Below are positions 37,301 to 44,745 of a stretch of DNA of 64,000 bases, in pieces. Position 1 is the stretch's first letter. The number at the start of each line of letters is the position of its first letter. A program made the position numbers and the translations under genes. Location of the stretch: contig NZ_CP060828.1 in assembly GCF_014489635.1 (NCBI RefSeq), positions 7,028,001 to 7,092,000 on the forward strand, written 5' to 3'. This DNA comes from Streptomyces roseirectus (lineage in GTDB: Bacteria > Actinomycetota > Actinomycetes > Streptomycetales > Streptomycetaceae). The notes under the pieces were generated by a model, which was given only the letters and a program-made list of their open reading frames with translations, searched no databases and was not told the DNA's origin.

Positions 37301-37940
37301 CGGCGGTGGTGTCCCCGGTCAGCGTGTCCAGGGCGTCGACCGCCGCCGAGCCGAGGAGGTCCAGCAGGAGCGCGCGCCAGCCGTCCGGAGCGTCGTCCAC
37401 GCACGCGTAGGGCATGTGATGCCGGCTCAGCCTGCCGATCGCCCCGGTGCACGCGGACTCCGTCGCCGTGAACCCGTCGAGCCACCCCGCCCCGCTGCCC
37501 GGCCCCGGATGCCGGACGCGTCCGGTGGCCCACGCGCACGTGGAGAGCACCGCCGTCCCGTCCAGGAGCACCCCGTCGGCGTCCACGGTGAGGGCGAACA
37601 CCGCCGTCTCGTCCCGTTGCCCGCGCACGCCGGAGTGGTCCTCACCGACGTGTGCTCCGAGCGCCCCGCGCGCGGCGGCCGGCGGGAACACGCCGCCGTA
37701 CACGGTGTGCCGCCACACCTCCCGGCCGGCGTCGACCCGCCCGTCCGCGAGGGGATGCCCCTCCTGCCAGGGCAGCGGTGGCCACGGCTCTCCGGGACGG
37801 ACGTCCACCCGCTGCACCCGCTCGCGCGTGGAGCCCCGGGAGCCGTTCGGGGGCGCGGACGGCAGCGGGGGCGGGCAGAACAGCTCCACGGCCCGCCAGT
37901 AGCCCACGACCTCCGCGCGCCGCCGCCGCTCAGAGCGCAT
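34314..37940 (-). CDS. UPF1/DNA2-like superfamily 1 helicase with degenerate catalytic motifs
   Basis: Protein of 1,208 residues. The first 420 carry a family-specific N-terminus (RAEVVGYWRAVELFCPPPLP). The helicase core has the expected architecture but damaged motifs: Walker A reads GPPGTGATT with A444 in place of Lys; Walker B/II reads ADGAGQA with G878 where DEAGQA is expected; motif III is GDPLQPEP; motif V reads TVRTVRGGASD where TxQGxE is usual; motif VI reads NGVVGRARRR. A long coiled segment (about 555-790) lies between motifs Ia and II. The frame is intact throughout. ATG at 37940 follows GGGGGG; 37961 is an alternative. It is downstream of, and codirectional with, the WHPRL-domain gene and probably cotranscribed. 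Confidence 0.75.
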   Translation of the reverse strand: MRSERRRRAEVVGYWRAVELFCPPPLPSAPPNGSRGSTRERVQRVDVRPGEPWPPLPWQEGHPLADGRVDAGREVWRHTVYGGVFPPAAARGALGAHVGEDHSGVRGQRDETAVFALTVDADGVLLDGTAVLSTCAWATGRVRHPGPGSGAGWLDGFTATESACTGAIGRLSRHHMPYACVDDAPDGWRALLLDLLGSAAVDALDTLTGDTTAGTPRAGVPGQRVDEATSPRGEDARPRADALAVVPARDEIPPPRLARQGAAQADGPAAHRTAGVALAQSPALDVREGPARPLELPDLIAFAAHVADLCGVADLVSPTSIRVHSRRVRRRADGTLPDAEPALLNSPLAQDLERVAAADDHGAPLTAYLTAPQDVPVSARIDVRENPDVVLEAVAPGSTPLGRWPAPARQPLVLGQQFAVNTVLAELADGGGLFSVHGPPGTGATTMLRDLIAAVVVERATRLAALARPADGFAGRVEWRREGVARGVARLRPELTGHEIVVVSSDDGAARDITAELSAPAALGEEWHAEASYCAGQAVSLPGGAPVWGAVAAPLGDADERREFLDRWWRGERSEGDTDAPAPASLSPAPEPEPGWGAAKAEFLRAVRHARALRDDRASAARALRDLGRLDAGVADAEAAVVTARENEADASAALSAARAELRQATAAYENARERAERHRGNRPGGLRGALGTGRVFTEWQDGDRWLQGELNRAHLARGAALSEAMRAERARDEAAGLYRHARERLARAGEAVSDVRGRVARARTAWGAHVPEDHLTDAERELSSPWADEEFCSARTRVFLAALNLHRAFVAANARTVRLNLLPLEEVLAGAAPPDVALAVWQSLFLAVPVVSTTFASCGRLFGPLGAGSLGWVLADGAGQAVPQAAVGALWRARRAVLVGDPLQPEPVVPLSLSVRGRLREAYGVDGAWLPARTSAQAVADRVSVRGTTVRVRRPGEAAGAVWVGAPLRVHRRCERTMFELSNDIAYDGLLVYGTQERPFPGGRLCHACVGAGRDGCRDCVYPLSCWVDVLPGGAVGAWVPEEGVALERVLTLLHREWRVGLDRVRILSPFREVVSGCVRTVREMQLESSVPPGVPSDAHRRQVAAFLAEHIGTVRTVRGGASDVVVLVLGTHPRDGARARAWAAGSPNLLNGVVGRARRRLFVIGHQESWGAEPHFALLTRLPRHVWPASRAATGGGAVVSGVRYQ

Positions 37941-37963
37941 CGGCCCCCCGATCTCGTACATGC

Positions 37964-38692
37964 CTACACAGAGTGAGCCAATGTACTCATTCGGGTACGG
38001 CACTCCCAGCCGCTCGCGCGTACGGGGCGCACAGCGGAAAGCCCCCGGCGGGTGGGAAACCTGCCGGGGGCTCTCTCAGTCGCTGCTGCCGTCACTGTCC
38101 CTCTGACCTGCGGGGGGGGGTGCCCCAATCCTGGGGAGCGGGGCGCCGGAAGGTCGATCAGGTCGCTGACGTCGGCGACCTTCTGGAGCGTGCGCGCGAG
38201 GGACGCGAGCGTACGGCGCACCTCGTTCAGCTGATCGCGCAGCGCCTCCGCGTGCTCCCAGGAACGCTCCCAGTCGACCGGATCGCGGCCTTCGGGACGC
38301 CGGGACTCGTAGGCGGCCAGGCGGGGGTGCCAGGAGGCCAGCAGGGGGCGCAGGACGCGGTTGAGGACGGTCACCGCGAGGACGCCGAAGCTGACGTGTC
38401 CCGGGGCCAGCGGCGGGGCCACGTCGGGCCCGTAGCGGCGCAGGATGTCACGCGTGGTGCCGAAGAACGTGTAGAGCGAGGTCAGCGCCTCGCGCAGGAA
38501 CCCCTCGTCGGGACGCAGGTCCTCGACCGAGACCCGGGTCACCAGCTCCAGGTACAGCTCCCAGGCCGCGCTGCGCTCCGCGTCGGCCGGCTGCCAGGTG
38601 CCGGAGATCTCGCCCACGAACGGTATCGACAGGGTTGCCGTGATCTGCGACGGTCCGCCCGGTCCCCGTCGCCTGCGCTGTCTGTGTCCCAT
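37964..38692 (-). CDS. Stand-alone WHPRL-domain protein, C-terminus doubtful
   Basis: Conceptual protein of 242 residues; no named family recognised. Residues 43-180 form an alpha-helical domain (ELVTRVSVEDL, GFLREALTSL, VLNRVLRPLLASWHPRLAAYE) that is clearly related to residues 497-624 of the divergent TIR protein. ATG at 38692 has GGGGAGG five bases upstream. Near the end the gene crosses a nine-G tract (38112-38120), then runs through a terminator-like hairpin (38041-38071) and past the helicase start, giving an unlikely tail. In the neighbouring frame a stop at 38092-38094 lies just before the hairpin, so the natural end may be there. Likely partner of the TIR protein. Confidence 0.65.
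   Translation of the reverse strand: MGHRQRRRRGPGGPSQITATLSIPFVGEISGTWQPADAERSAAWELYLELVTRVSVEDLRPDEGFLREALTSLYTFFGTTRDILRRYGPDVAPPLAPGHVSFGVLAVTVLNRVLRPLLASWHPRLAAYESRRPEGRDPVDWERSWEHAEALRDQLNEVRRTLASLARTLQKVADVSDLIDLPAPRSPGLGHPPPQVRGTVTAAATERAPGRFPTRRGLSAVRPVRASGWECRTRMSTLAHSV
38041..38071 (-). terminator. Hairpin inside or after the WHPRL-domain gene
   Basis: GCCCCCGGC (38041-38049) pairs with GCCGGGGGC (38063-38071). If the gene ends at 38092, this would be its terminator or an attenuator before the helicase gene; as the frame now reads it lies inside coding sequence. Confidence 0.55.
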
Positions 38693-38715
38693 GATCGCCT
38701 CCCCGGTGACCACAG

Positions 38716-38721
38716 TAGGGT
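38716..38721 (+). promoter_or_regulatory. Putative -10 (TAGGGT) of a leaderless TIR transcript
   Basis: TAGGGT ends eight bases before the GTG of the TIR gene, a distance that places the start point at or next to the start codon. The whole divergent spacer is only 37 bp, so the promoter of each gene must overlap the other. Confidence 0.4.
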
Positions 38722-38729
38722 AAGGCGCC

Positions 38730-40640
38730 GTGTGGGACGTCTTCCTCAGCTACAGCCGCGCGGACGTGGAATCGGTCCGTCCCCTCGCGCGGGCGCTGCG
38801 CGAAGGCGGCCTGCGGGTGTTCACCGACGAGACCGGTGTCGCCCCCTTCGAGGGCATCAGCGACACGATCCGCCGTGAACTCGCCCGCTCGAAGGCCCTG
38901 CTGGCGTACTACTCCGCCGGCTACCCCGCGCGCGAGGCATGCCAGTGGGAGCTGACCTGCGCCTACCTCGCGGGCCTTGCCGAGGGCGACCCGAGGCGCC
39001 GGGTCATGGTCGTCAACCCCGAGCCGGCCGCCGCCCACATCCACCCCGTGGAGCTGCGCGACGCCCGGCACGCGGACCCGGCGGACCCCGCGGGGCTCGT
39101 CGCCGACGTCCGGGCCCACGTCGCCCGTCTGGACGGTCCCATGGGGCTGCCGGAGCCCGCCGAGGGGCGTTCCCGGCCCGGCCCGCACCCCGAGTTCGTG
39201 GGGCGCCTGCCGGAGCTGTGGCAGGTCCACTCCGCCCTGCACGCGCACGCCGCGCCCCTCACCGCCGGTCGCGCCGCCGCGCGGACCGTCCAGATCCGCG
39301 GCATGGCCGGCATCGGCAAGACCCTCCTCGCGCGCGAGTACGCCCTGCGGTTCGAGGCCGCCTACCCCGGCGGCGTCCACTGGCTCGACGGCCGCGCGTA
39401 CGACGCCTCCGCGCGCGCCCTGGACGTCGACCCCCGCCGTTTCGACCGCCCGTTCCTGTGGATCGTCGACGGTGTCCCCACGGGACGCCTCACCGTCCAG
39501 GAGATCGTCGCGATGACCGCCCCACACCCCCTGGGGCACACGCTCTTCACCCTCCGCAGCCGCGCGTACGACGCCCTGGGCGCCGTCGTCGACCTGGAAC
39601 CGCTCGACGCACCCCACGCGCGCGTGCTGCTCGGCGACGGGGACGACGCCACGGACACCCTCGCGGAAGCGGTCGACGGCCACCCCCTCGCGCTCGCGCT
39701 CCTGGGCCGCGCCATCCGCGCGGGACACCACCCGCGCACCCTCTACGACCACCTGCACGCGCGCGGCAGATCACTCCTCGACACCCTGGCCGAGGACGAC
39801 GTCACCGCGGACGTCGTCGCGGACGTGGCCGGAGAGGAGGCCACCGACGTCCTGCGCTGCGCCGCCGCCCTCCACCCGCTGCCGCTCACCGTGCGGGACG
39901 CCGCCGGCGTCCTGGCCGCCGTGGACCGCGTGCCCCCGGCGGTCGCCAGGCGCCGGGCCGCCCAGGGCGTCGCGGAACTCTCCGTACGCAGCCTGCTGGA
40001 CCCGGAGAACGCCGCCGACGGCGTCCGTGAGGCGTGGCGCCTGCACCCCGTCACCCTGCACGCCTGGCACCACCACGACCCCGCCCCGGCCCGCACGGAG
40101 GCCCTCAGGCACGCCGCCCTGCGCGCGCTGTGCGGGCGTCGTGGCCCGGATACCCTGGGTCTTCCCGGCAGCCGGAGGGAGGGCCTTGTGGCAGCGTCCA
40201 GCGAGTCCGAGCGGATGGCCGCGTTCGACATCCAGGTCGAACTCGTCACCCGGATCGGCGTCCAGGAACTCGCACCTGGGCAGGGGAGCCTGCGTGAGGC
40301 GCTGGCCTCGCTCAAGTCGGTGATCGACTTCACGCGCGCGACACTGCACACGTACAGCATCGGCCTCGCGCCCGGCGCGGGCGCGCAGACCGTGCAGAGC
40401 CTGGCCTACAGCCTGGTCAACGAGGTGATCCGGCCCTTCACCACCACCTGGCACCCGCGCCTGACGGCCTACGAGGCGACCCGCCCCGACGCCGTCAGCC
40501 CGCTCGACCACGAGGCCGGCTGGGCCGAGGGCGCGGCCATGCGCGCCGAACTGGCCGCGTTGCGCGAGCCGTTGCAGGAGATCGTGCGGGGGCTCGGCGG
40601 GATCTCCGGCGCCGGGTTCGGGCTGGCCGCGGCGGGCTGA
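38730..40640 (+). CDS. TIR - NB-ARC-type NTPase - WHPRL-domain protein
   Basis: Protein of 636 residues. The N-terminal TIR domain (about 1-135) starts WDVFLSYSRAD and has FTDETGVAPFEGI and, in the third helix, E74 in CQWEL, the position of the catalytic Glu of NAD-cleaving TIR enzymes. An NB-ARC/STAND-like NTPase (about 155-470) has P-loop GMAGIGKT (191-198), LWIVDG (D247), TLRSRAY and the GLPLA-like GHPLAL (317-322). The C-terminal domain (497-624) is shared with the divergent small gene. Domain order TIR-NTPase-sensor is typical of bacterial immune signalling proteins that deplete NAD on activation; that role is inferred. A GTG at 40188 with strong Shine-Dalgarno GGAGGGA could start a separate C-terminal product. 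Confidence 0.85.
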   Translation: MWDVFLSYSRADVESVRPLARALREGGLRVFTDETGVAPFEGISDTIRRELARSKALLAYYSAGYPAREACQWELTCAYLAGLAEGDPRRRVMVVNPEPAAAHIHPVELRDARHADPADPAGLVADVRAHVARLDGPMGLPEPAEGRSRPGPHPEFVGRLPELWQVHSALHAHAAPLTAGRAAARTVQIRGMAGIGKTLLAREYALRFEAAYPGGVHWLDGRAYDASARALDVDPRRFDRPFLWIVDGVPTGRLTVQEIVAMTAPHPLGHTLFTLRSRAYDALGAVVDLEPLDAPHARVLLGDGDDATDTLAEAVDGHPLALALLGRAIRAGHHPRTLYDHLHARGRSLLDTLAEDDVTADVVADVAGEEATDVLRCAAALHPLPLTVRDAAGVLAAVDRVPPAVARRRAAQGVAELSVRSLLDPENAADGVREAWRLHPVTLHAWHHHDPAPARTEALRHAALRALCGRRGPDTLGLPGSRREGLVAASSESERMAAFDIQVELVTRIGVQELAPGQGSLREALASLKSVIDFTRATLHTYSIGLAPGAGAQTVQSLAYSLVNEVIRPFTTTWHPRLTAYEATRPDAVSPLDHEAGWAEGAAMRAELAALREPLQEIVRGLGGISGAGFGLAAAG

Positions 40641-40683
40641 AACCCGGTGGTGGCACCGGGCCGCCGCTCCCTAGCCTGCGGTC

Positions 40684-41451
40684 ATGCCACACCTCACCGA
40701 CGCCCAGTTCCTCGACACCGTCGCCGACCGGCTCGCCGCGCTCCCCACGGTCCGCGCCGTCGCCCTCGGCGGCTCACGCGCGCAGGGGACCGCGCGGCCC
40801 GACAGCGACTGGGACCTGGCGGTCTACTACCGGGGCGCCTTCGACCCGCGGGACCTGCGGGCGATCGGCTGGCCGGGGGAGGTCTCGGAGGTCGGCGGCT
40901 GGGGCGGGGGAGTGTTCAACGGGGGCGGCTGGCTGGACGTCGAAGGGCGACGCGTCGACGTCCACTACCGCGACCTGGACGTCGTCGAACGGGAACTGGC
41001 GCACGCGCGTGAGGGCCACTACCGGGTCGAGCCGCTGCTGTTCCACCTCGCGGGCATCCCGACCTACCTGATCGTCGCCGAACTCGCGATCAACCAGGTG
41101 CTGCGCGGCCAGGCGCCCCGCCCGGACGGCTATCCCGGGAAACTGCGCACCGCCGCGAGCGCGCGCTGGTACGACGCCGCACGGGCCACCCTCGACTACG
41201 CGCGCGCCTCGCACGCCCCGGCGGGCCGACGGACCGAGACGCTGGGGGCGATCGCCGTCGCCGCCGCACAGACGGGGCACGCCGTGCTCGCCGCGCGCGG
41301 CGAGTGGGTCACCAACGAGAAACGGCTGCTGGACCGCGCGGGCCTGCGGGACGTCGACTCCGTCGTCAGCGGGACGACGGACCTCGCGGAGGCCATCGAC
41401 CGCGCCCGCGCGCTGTTCGAGGAACGGATGACGGAGGCGCGCCGCCCATGA
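40684..41451 (+). CDS. Nucleotidyltransferase-fold protein
   Basis: Protein of 255 residues of the polymerase-beta/aminoglycoside-nucleotidyltransferase superfamily. The signature GGSRAQG followed by SDWDLAVYY (G-S-x-A, D-x-D) is at about 29-53, and a third acidic residue is in VDVHYRD. A helical C-terminal half follows, as in DUF4111 or ANT(4')-like proteins. The substrate cannot be read from sequence. TAGCCT at 40671-40676 precedes the ATG by seven bases and suggests leaderless expression. It is 43 bp after the TIR gene, same strand, but probably has its own promoter. Confidence 0.82.
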   Translation: MPHLTDAQFLDTVADRLAALPTVRAVALGGSRAQGTARPDSDWDLAVYYRGAFDPRDLRAIGWPGEVSEVGGWGGGVFNGGGWLDVEGRRVDVHYRDLDVVERELAHAREGHYRVEPLLFHLAGIPTYLIVAELAINQVLRGQAPRPDGYPGKLRTAASARWYDAARATLDYARASHAPAGRRTETLGAIAVAAAQTGHAVLAARGEWVTNEKRLLDRAGLRDVDSVVSGTTDLAEAIDRARALFEERMTEARRP

Positions 41452-41647
41452 CGGGCGCCGCCCATAACGGGCACGCCGGGAAGCACGGAGGCAATCCAGG
41501 AGTTGCGTTCATAAAGAAACCCTCTGATCACACTCCGCTTCACCTCGGCGAAACGCGGCCGCCCCGCCCGTTCCGTACGGTGGAGAGCAGCCCGAAGCCC
41601 CGGCCGACGTCGCCCGACGGCACCCGTCCCGTCACGACAGGAGCCCT

Positions 41648-43663
41648 GTGTCCCCAAGCGCCGGTGTCGCCCTCCCGCCCTGGCTCGCCCACGCGTTGCG
41701 CGCGCAACGCGGCCCGGTTCCGTGGGCCGCGGTCGCGCGCGGGGCGCTCGCGGCGGGCCCGCTGCTGGCGGTCGCCGTCGCCCTGGACCGCACCTCCCTG
41801 GGCGTCGTCGCCGCCATCGCCGCGATGCTCGCCGGGATCAACGACCGTCCGGGCAGCAGGCGGACGTCTATCCAGCGGCTCGGGACGCCCGCGCTCGCCG
41901 GAGCGGCCGGACTCCTCACCGGCACCTACGCGGGCGGGCACGCGGGGCCCGTCGTCCTCACCCTCGTCCTGACCGCCCTCGGGCTCCTCGCCGGCGGCAT
42001 GAGCGCCATCGGGCCCGTCGCCTCGGCGGCCGGCACCCAACTGCTCGTCGCCTCCGCGATCGGCGCGGGGATGCCGGTCGACGAGAGCGGCTGGCAGCGC
42101 GCCCTTGCCTACCTCGCGGGCGCCGGCTGGCTGCTCCTGCTGCGCCTCGCCCTGCCCACGCCCGGCTCGCTCGCCGGGGACTTCCGCTTCGACGGCGAAC
42201 GCGACGCCGTCGCCCGCGTGTACGACGCGGTCGCAGCCCTCCTGGACGCCGTCGGCGGACCCGACGCCACCACCCGCCGGGCCGCCCTCACCGCCGCCCT
42301 CGACCACGCCCAGGACGCCCTCGCGGGCCCCCGCCTGCGCCGCTACGCCAGCTCCTCCGCCGAACGGCGGCTGCACGCGCAGTACGCAGCCGCGCTGCCC
42401 CTCGCCGAGGCCGCGACCGCGCTCGCCTGGGCCGGCGACCCGGTCGCCGAACGGGCCTCCGAAGGGCCCCGGCGCCTCGCCGCCGCCGTCCGCGAGAACA
42501 CGCACACCGGGCCGCTGCCTGCGCCCTCCCGGTCCGCGCCCGCGCTGCGCGCCCTCGACGACGCGCTGCTGCACGCCGCCGAGGCGTTCGACCGGGGCCA
42601 CGGCGACGCCCTGCACGCGCGCAGGCGCGGCGCCGCCGACCTGCTGCGGGCCGCCTTCGGCACCGGCGGGCGGGAGTACGGGCTGCGCGTCGCCCTGTGC
42701 TTCGGCGCCAGCGCGGCCATCGCCCAGGCCCTGCACCACTCCCACTGGTACGGCGAGCACACGCACTGGTACTGGCTGCCGGCCACCGCCGTCTTCCTCG
42801 TCAAGCCCGACCTCGGGCCGCTCGTCTCGCGCGTGCTGTGCCGGGCCGCCGGGACCGTCCTCGGGGCGCTCGTCTTCGCCGGCTTCGCCGCGTTCCTGCC
42901 CCGCCCCGAAGGGCTCATCGCCCTCGTCGCCGTCTGCGGCGCCCTCGTCCCCGTCGCGACCCGGCACTTCGCCGCGCAGACCGCCGTCGTCACCGTCCTC
43001 GTCCTCGCCCTCGTCATGGTCGGCGGCGAACCCCAGGCGTCCGCGGGGCGCATCGGCGAGACGCTGGTGGCCTGCGTCCTCGTCCTCGTCGTCGGCCACC
43101 TCCCGATGCCGGGGGAGCGCGGTGGCCAGGTGCGGGCGCGGCTCGCGGTGGCGACCGAGGCCGCGCAGGAGTACCTGGCGTACGTGCTGAGCGGCACCGA
43201 GCACGCGGAGCCGGGGCGTGGCGAAAAGCCGCAGAAGCGCGTCAGGCGGCCTTGGCGGCACGAGAAGCGGGAAGATGTGCACACGGGGCTCCACGGCGGC
43301 GAGAGTGGCCCTCAGGTGCCTCACAGCCCCCTTTCCGCCGCGTCCGGCACTCCGGGAGGGGACCGCGCCACCCGCTGGGCCCTGCGCCGTGAGGCGTACC
43401 GCACGCTCGCCGAAGCCCGCACCGCCATCGCCCTCTCCGCCGCCGAACACCCCGCGCTCGCCCGCCACACCGCCGGCACCGACGAGGTCGCCGCCCTCCT
43501 CGAACGGCTCGTCGACACGACCACCGCGAGCGCCGTGCAGATCGACGACACCGGGCACCTCGGCCACCGGCACCGCGAACTGCTCGACGAACTCCTCACC
43601 GCGCTCGACACGCACCGCGTACCGGGACCCAGGGCCCGGATCAGGCTGCCGCGCGCGGTCTGA
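41648..43663 (+). CDS. FUSC-family inner membrane protein
   Basis: Protein of 671 residues. An N-terminal block of four to five transmembrane helices (about 30-160) and a second block (about 350-480, with FGASAAIAQALHHSHWYGEHTHWYWLPATAVFLVKPD) flank a soluble helical region, the architecture of FUSC proteins related to fusaric-acid and aryl-acid efflux pumps. The C-terminal 150 residues are cytoplasmic, charged in the linker and helical at the end. GTG start with CAGGAG upstream. Transport substrate unknown. Confidence 0.85.
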   Translation: MSPSAGVALPPWLAHALRAQRGPVPWAAVARGALAAGPLLAVAVALDRTSLGVVAAIAAMLAGINDRPGSRRTSIQRLGTPALAGAAGLLTGTYAGGHAGPVVLTLVLTALGLLAGGMSAIGPVASAAGTQLLVASAIGAGMPVDESGWQRALAYLAGAGWLLLLRLALPTPGSLAGDFRFDGERDAVARVYDAVAALLDAVGGPDATTRRAALTAALDHAQDALAGPRLRRYASSSAERRLHAQYAAALPLAEAATALAWAGDPVAERASEGPRRLAAAVRENTHTGPLPAPSRSAPALRALDDALLHAAEAFDRGHGDALHARRRGAADLLRAAFGTGGREYGLRVALCFGASAAIAQALHHSHWYGEHTHWYWLPATAVFLVKPDLGPLVSRVLCRAAGTVLGALVFAGFAAFLPRPEGLIALVAVCGALVPVATRHFAAQTAVVTVLVLALVMVGGEPQASAGRIGETLVACVLVLVVGHLPMPGERGGQVRARLAVATEAAQEYLAYVLSGTEHAEPGRGEKPQKRVRRPWRHEKREDVHTGLHGGESGPQVPHSPLSAASGTPGGDRATRWALRREAYRTLAEARTAIALSAAEHPALARHTAGTDEVAALLERLVDTTTASAVQIDDTGHLGHRHRELLDELLTALDTHRVPGPRARIRLPRAV

Positions 43664-43676
43664 ACGCACGCGGGCG

Positions 43677-44618
43677 CTACGGGACCCGCACCCACACCGG
43701 CGCGTGGTCCGACCCCGGCGCGTCCCGCCGCTCCCTCGGGTCCTCGCCCACCGACGGCAGCCGCAGCACCCCGCCCTCGTCCGGCAACCCGGTGCCCGCC
43801 TCGGTCACACGGTGCACCAGACGGTGGCTGAGCAGCACGTGGTCGATCAGCTCGCGGCGCCCGGAGTTGACGCGGGAGTAGCGGCGGTCGGCGGGGATGA
43901 GCGGCGCGACGTTCCACAGGCGGACCCGGTCGCCCTGGTCAGGCACCTTGTAGCCGGGCGTGCCGATCTCGGACCCGGGAGGGCCGAGGAGGATCTGCGT
44001 GGTGGCGGCCTGGACCTCGTCGTTGAGGTCGCCCAGGACGACGACGTCACGCGCGCGCCCGTCGCCCGCGAGCAGTTCGTCCGCCAGGGCGCGCAGCGTC
44101 ACCGCCTCGGCGGCCCTGCGGTACAGCGCGTACGCGCCGTAGCGGGCCCGCTCGCCCTCGTCGTGCGGGAAGAAACGGTTGCCCGGGTACGTCAGGAGCT
44201 TCGACTTCAGGTGGGCCACCGCGAGCAGCACCCCGCCGGCCCGCACCGCCAGGAGACCGCGCCCGGGCGCGGAGACGGCCGACCCGGCGTCGTCGACCTG
44301 CACGGGCCGCAGCTTGTGCGGGAACGCGTCGACGTCCGCGACGACCTCCAGGGGCGTCCGGCTCAGCACCCCGACACGGATGCCGCGGCCGTCGGGATGC
44401 TCGGACAGGGCGGTGTGCCACTCGCCGCCCACCGCGTCGACGAGGTCGCCCAGCGCGTCGGGATCGCCGACCTCCTGGACGCCCAGGAGGCCGGGGTCCA
44501 GCGCCCTGATCACCCCGGCCAGGTCGGCGAGTTTCGTGTCGTAGGTGGCCTTGTCCTTCGGCCCGAAGGGGCCGCCGGGCCGGTAGAGGTTTTCCAGGTT
44601 CCAGGTGCCGAGGAGCAT
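43677..44618 (-). CDS. Endonuclease/exonuclease/phosphatase-family protein
   Basis: Metal-dependent phosphohydrolase fold of 313 residues. Conserved EEP motifs: LLGTWNLENLY near the start, GVQEVGDPDAL supplying Glu, HLKSKLL, VVVLGDLNDEVQAATTQ (Asp-x-Asn), and GSDHAPVWVRV with the catalytic Asp-His. No signal peptide is seen, so it is cytoplasmic. The actual substrate may be DNA, a nucleotide or a phosphoester. ATG at 44618 with GGAGGGA upstream. Convergent with the FUSC gene and divergent from the amidohydrolase. Confidence 0.88.
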   Translation of the reverse strand: MLLGTWNLENLYRPGGPFGPKDKATYDTKLADLAGVIRALDPGLLGVQEVGDPDALGDLVDAVGGEWHTALSEHPDGRGIRVGVLSRTPLEVVADVDAFPHKLRPVQVDDAGSAVSAPGRGLLAVRAGGVLLAVAHLKSKLLTYPGNRFFPHDEGERARYGAYALYRRAAEAVTLRALADELLAGDGRARDVVVLGDLNDEVQAATTQILLGPPGSEIGTPGYKVPDQGDRVRLWNVAPLIPADRRYSRVNSGRRELIDHVLLSHRLVHRVTEAGTGLPDEGGVLRLPSVGEDPRERRDAPGSDHAPVWVRVP

Positions 44619-44745
44619 GACGGGCTCCCTCCAGAGCGCTTCCAGGGCCCCAGGGTGCGCTCGGGGGAGACCGCCGCGACAGGTGCGGGACCGTGATGCC
44701 CGCCACGGCTCACGCAGGCCGAGGACCCCGTCGTACGGTGTCAGG

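Noticed and set aside
38730..40640. AP-ATPase/SARP-type antibiotic regulator
   Set aside because: The N-terminus is a clear TIR domain and no DNA-binding domain is present, so the protein is not a SARP or LuxR-type regulator.
40684..41451. Aminoglycoside resistance gene
   Set aside because: The nucleotidyltransferase motif is present, but the surrounding residues do not identify a specific resistance enzyme, so only the fold is claimed.
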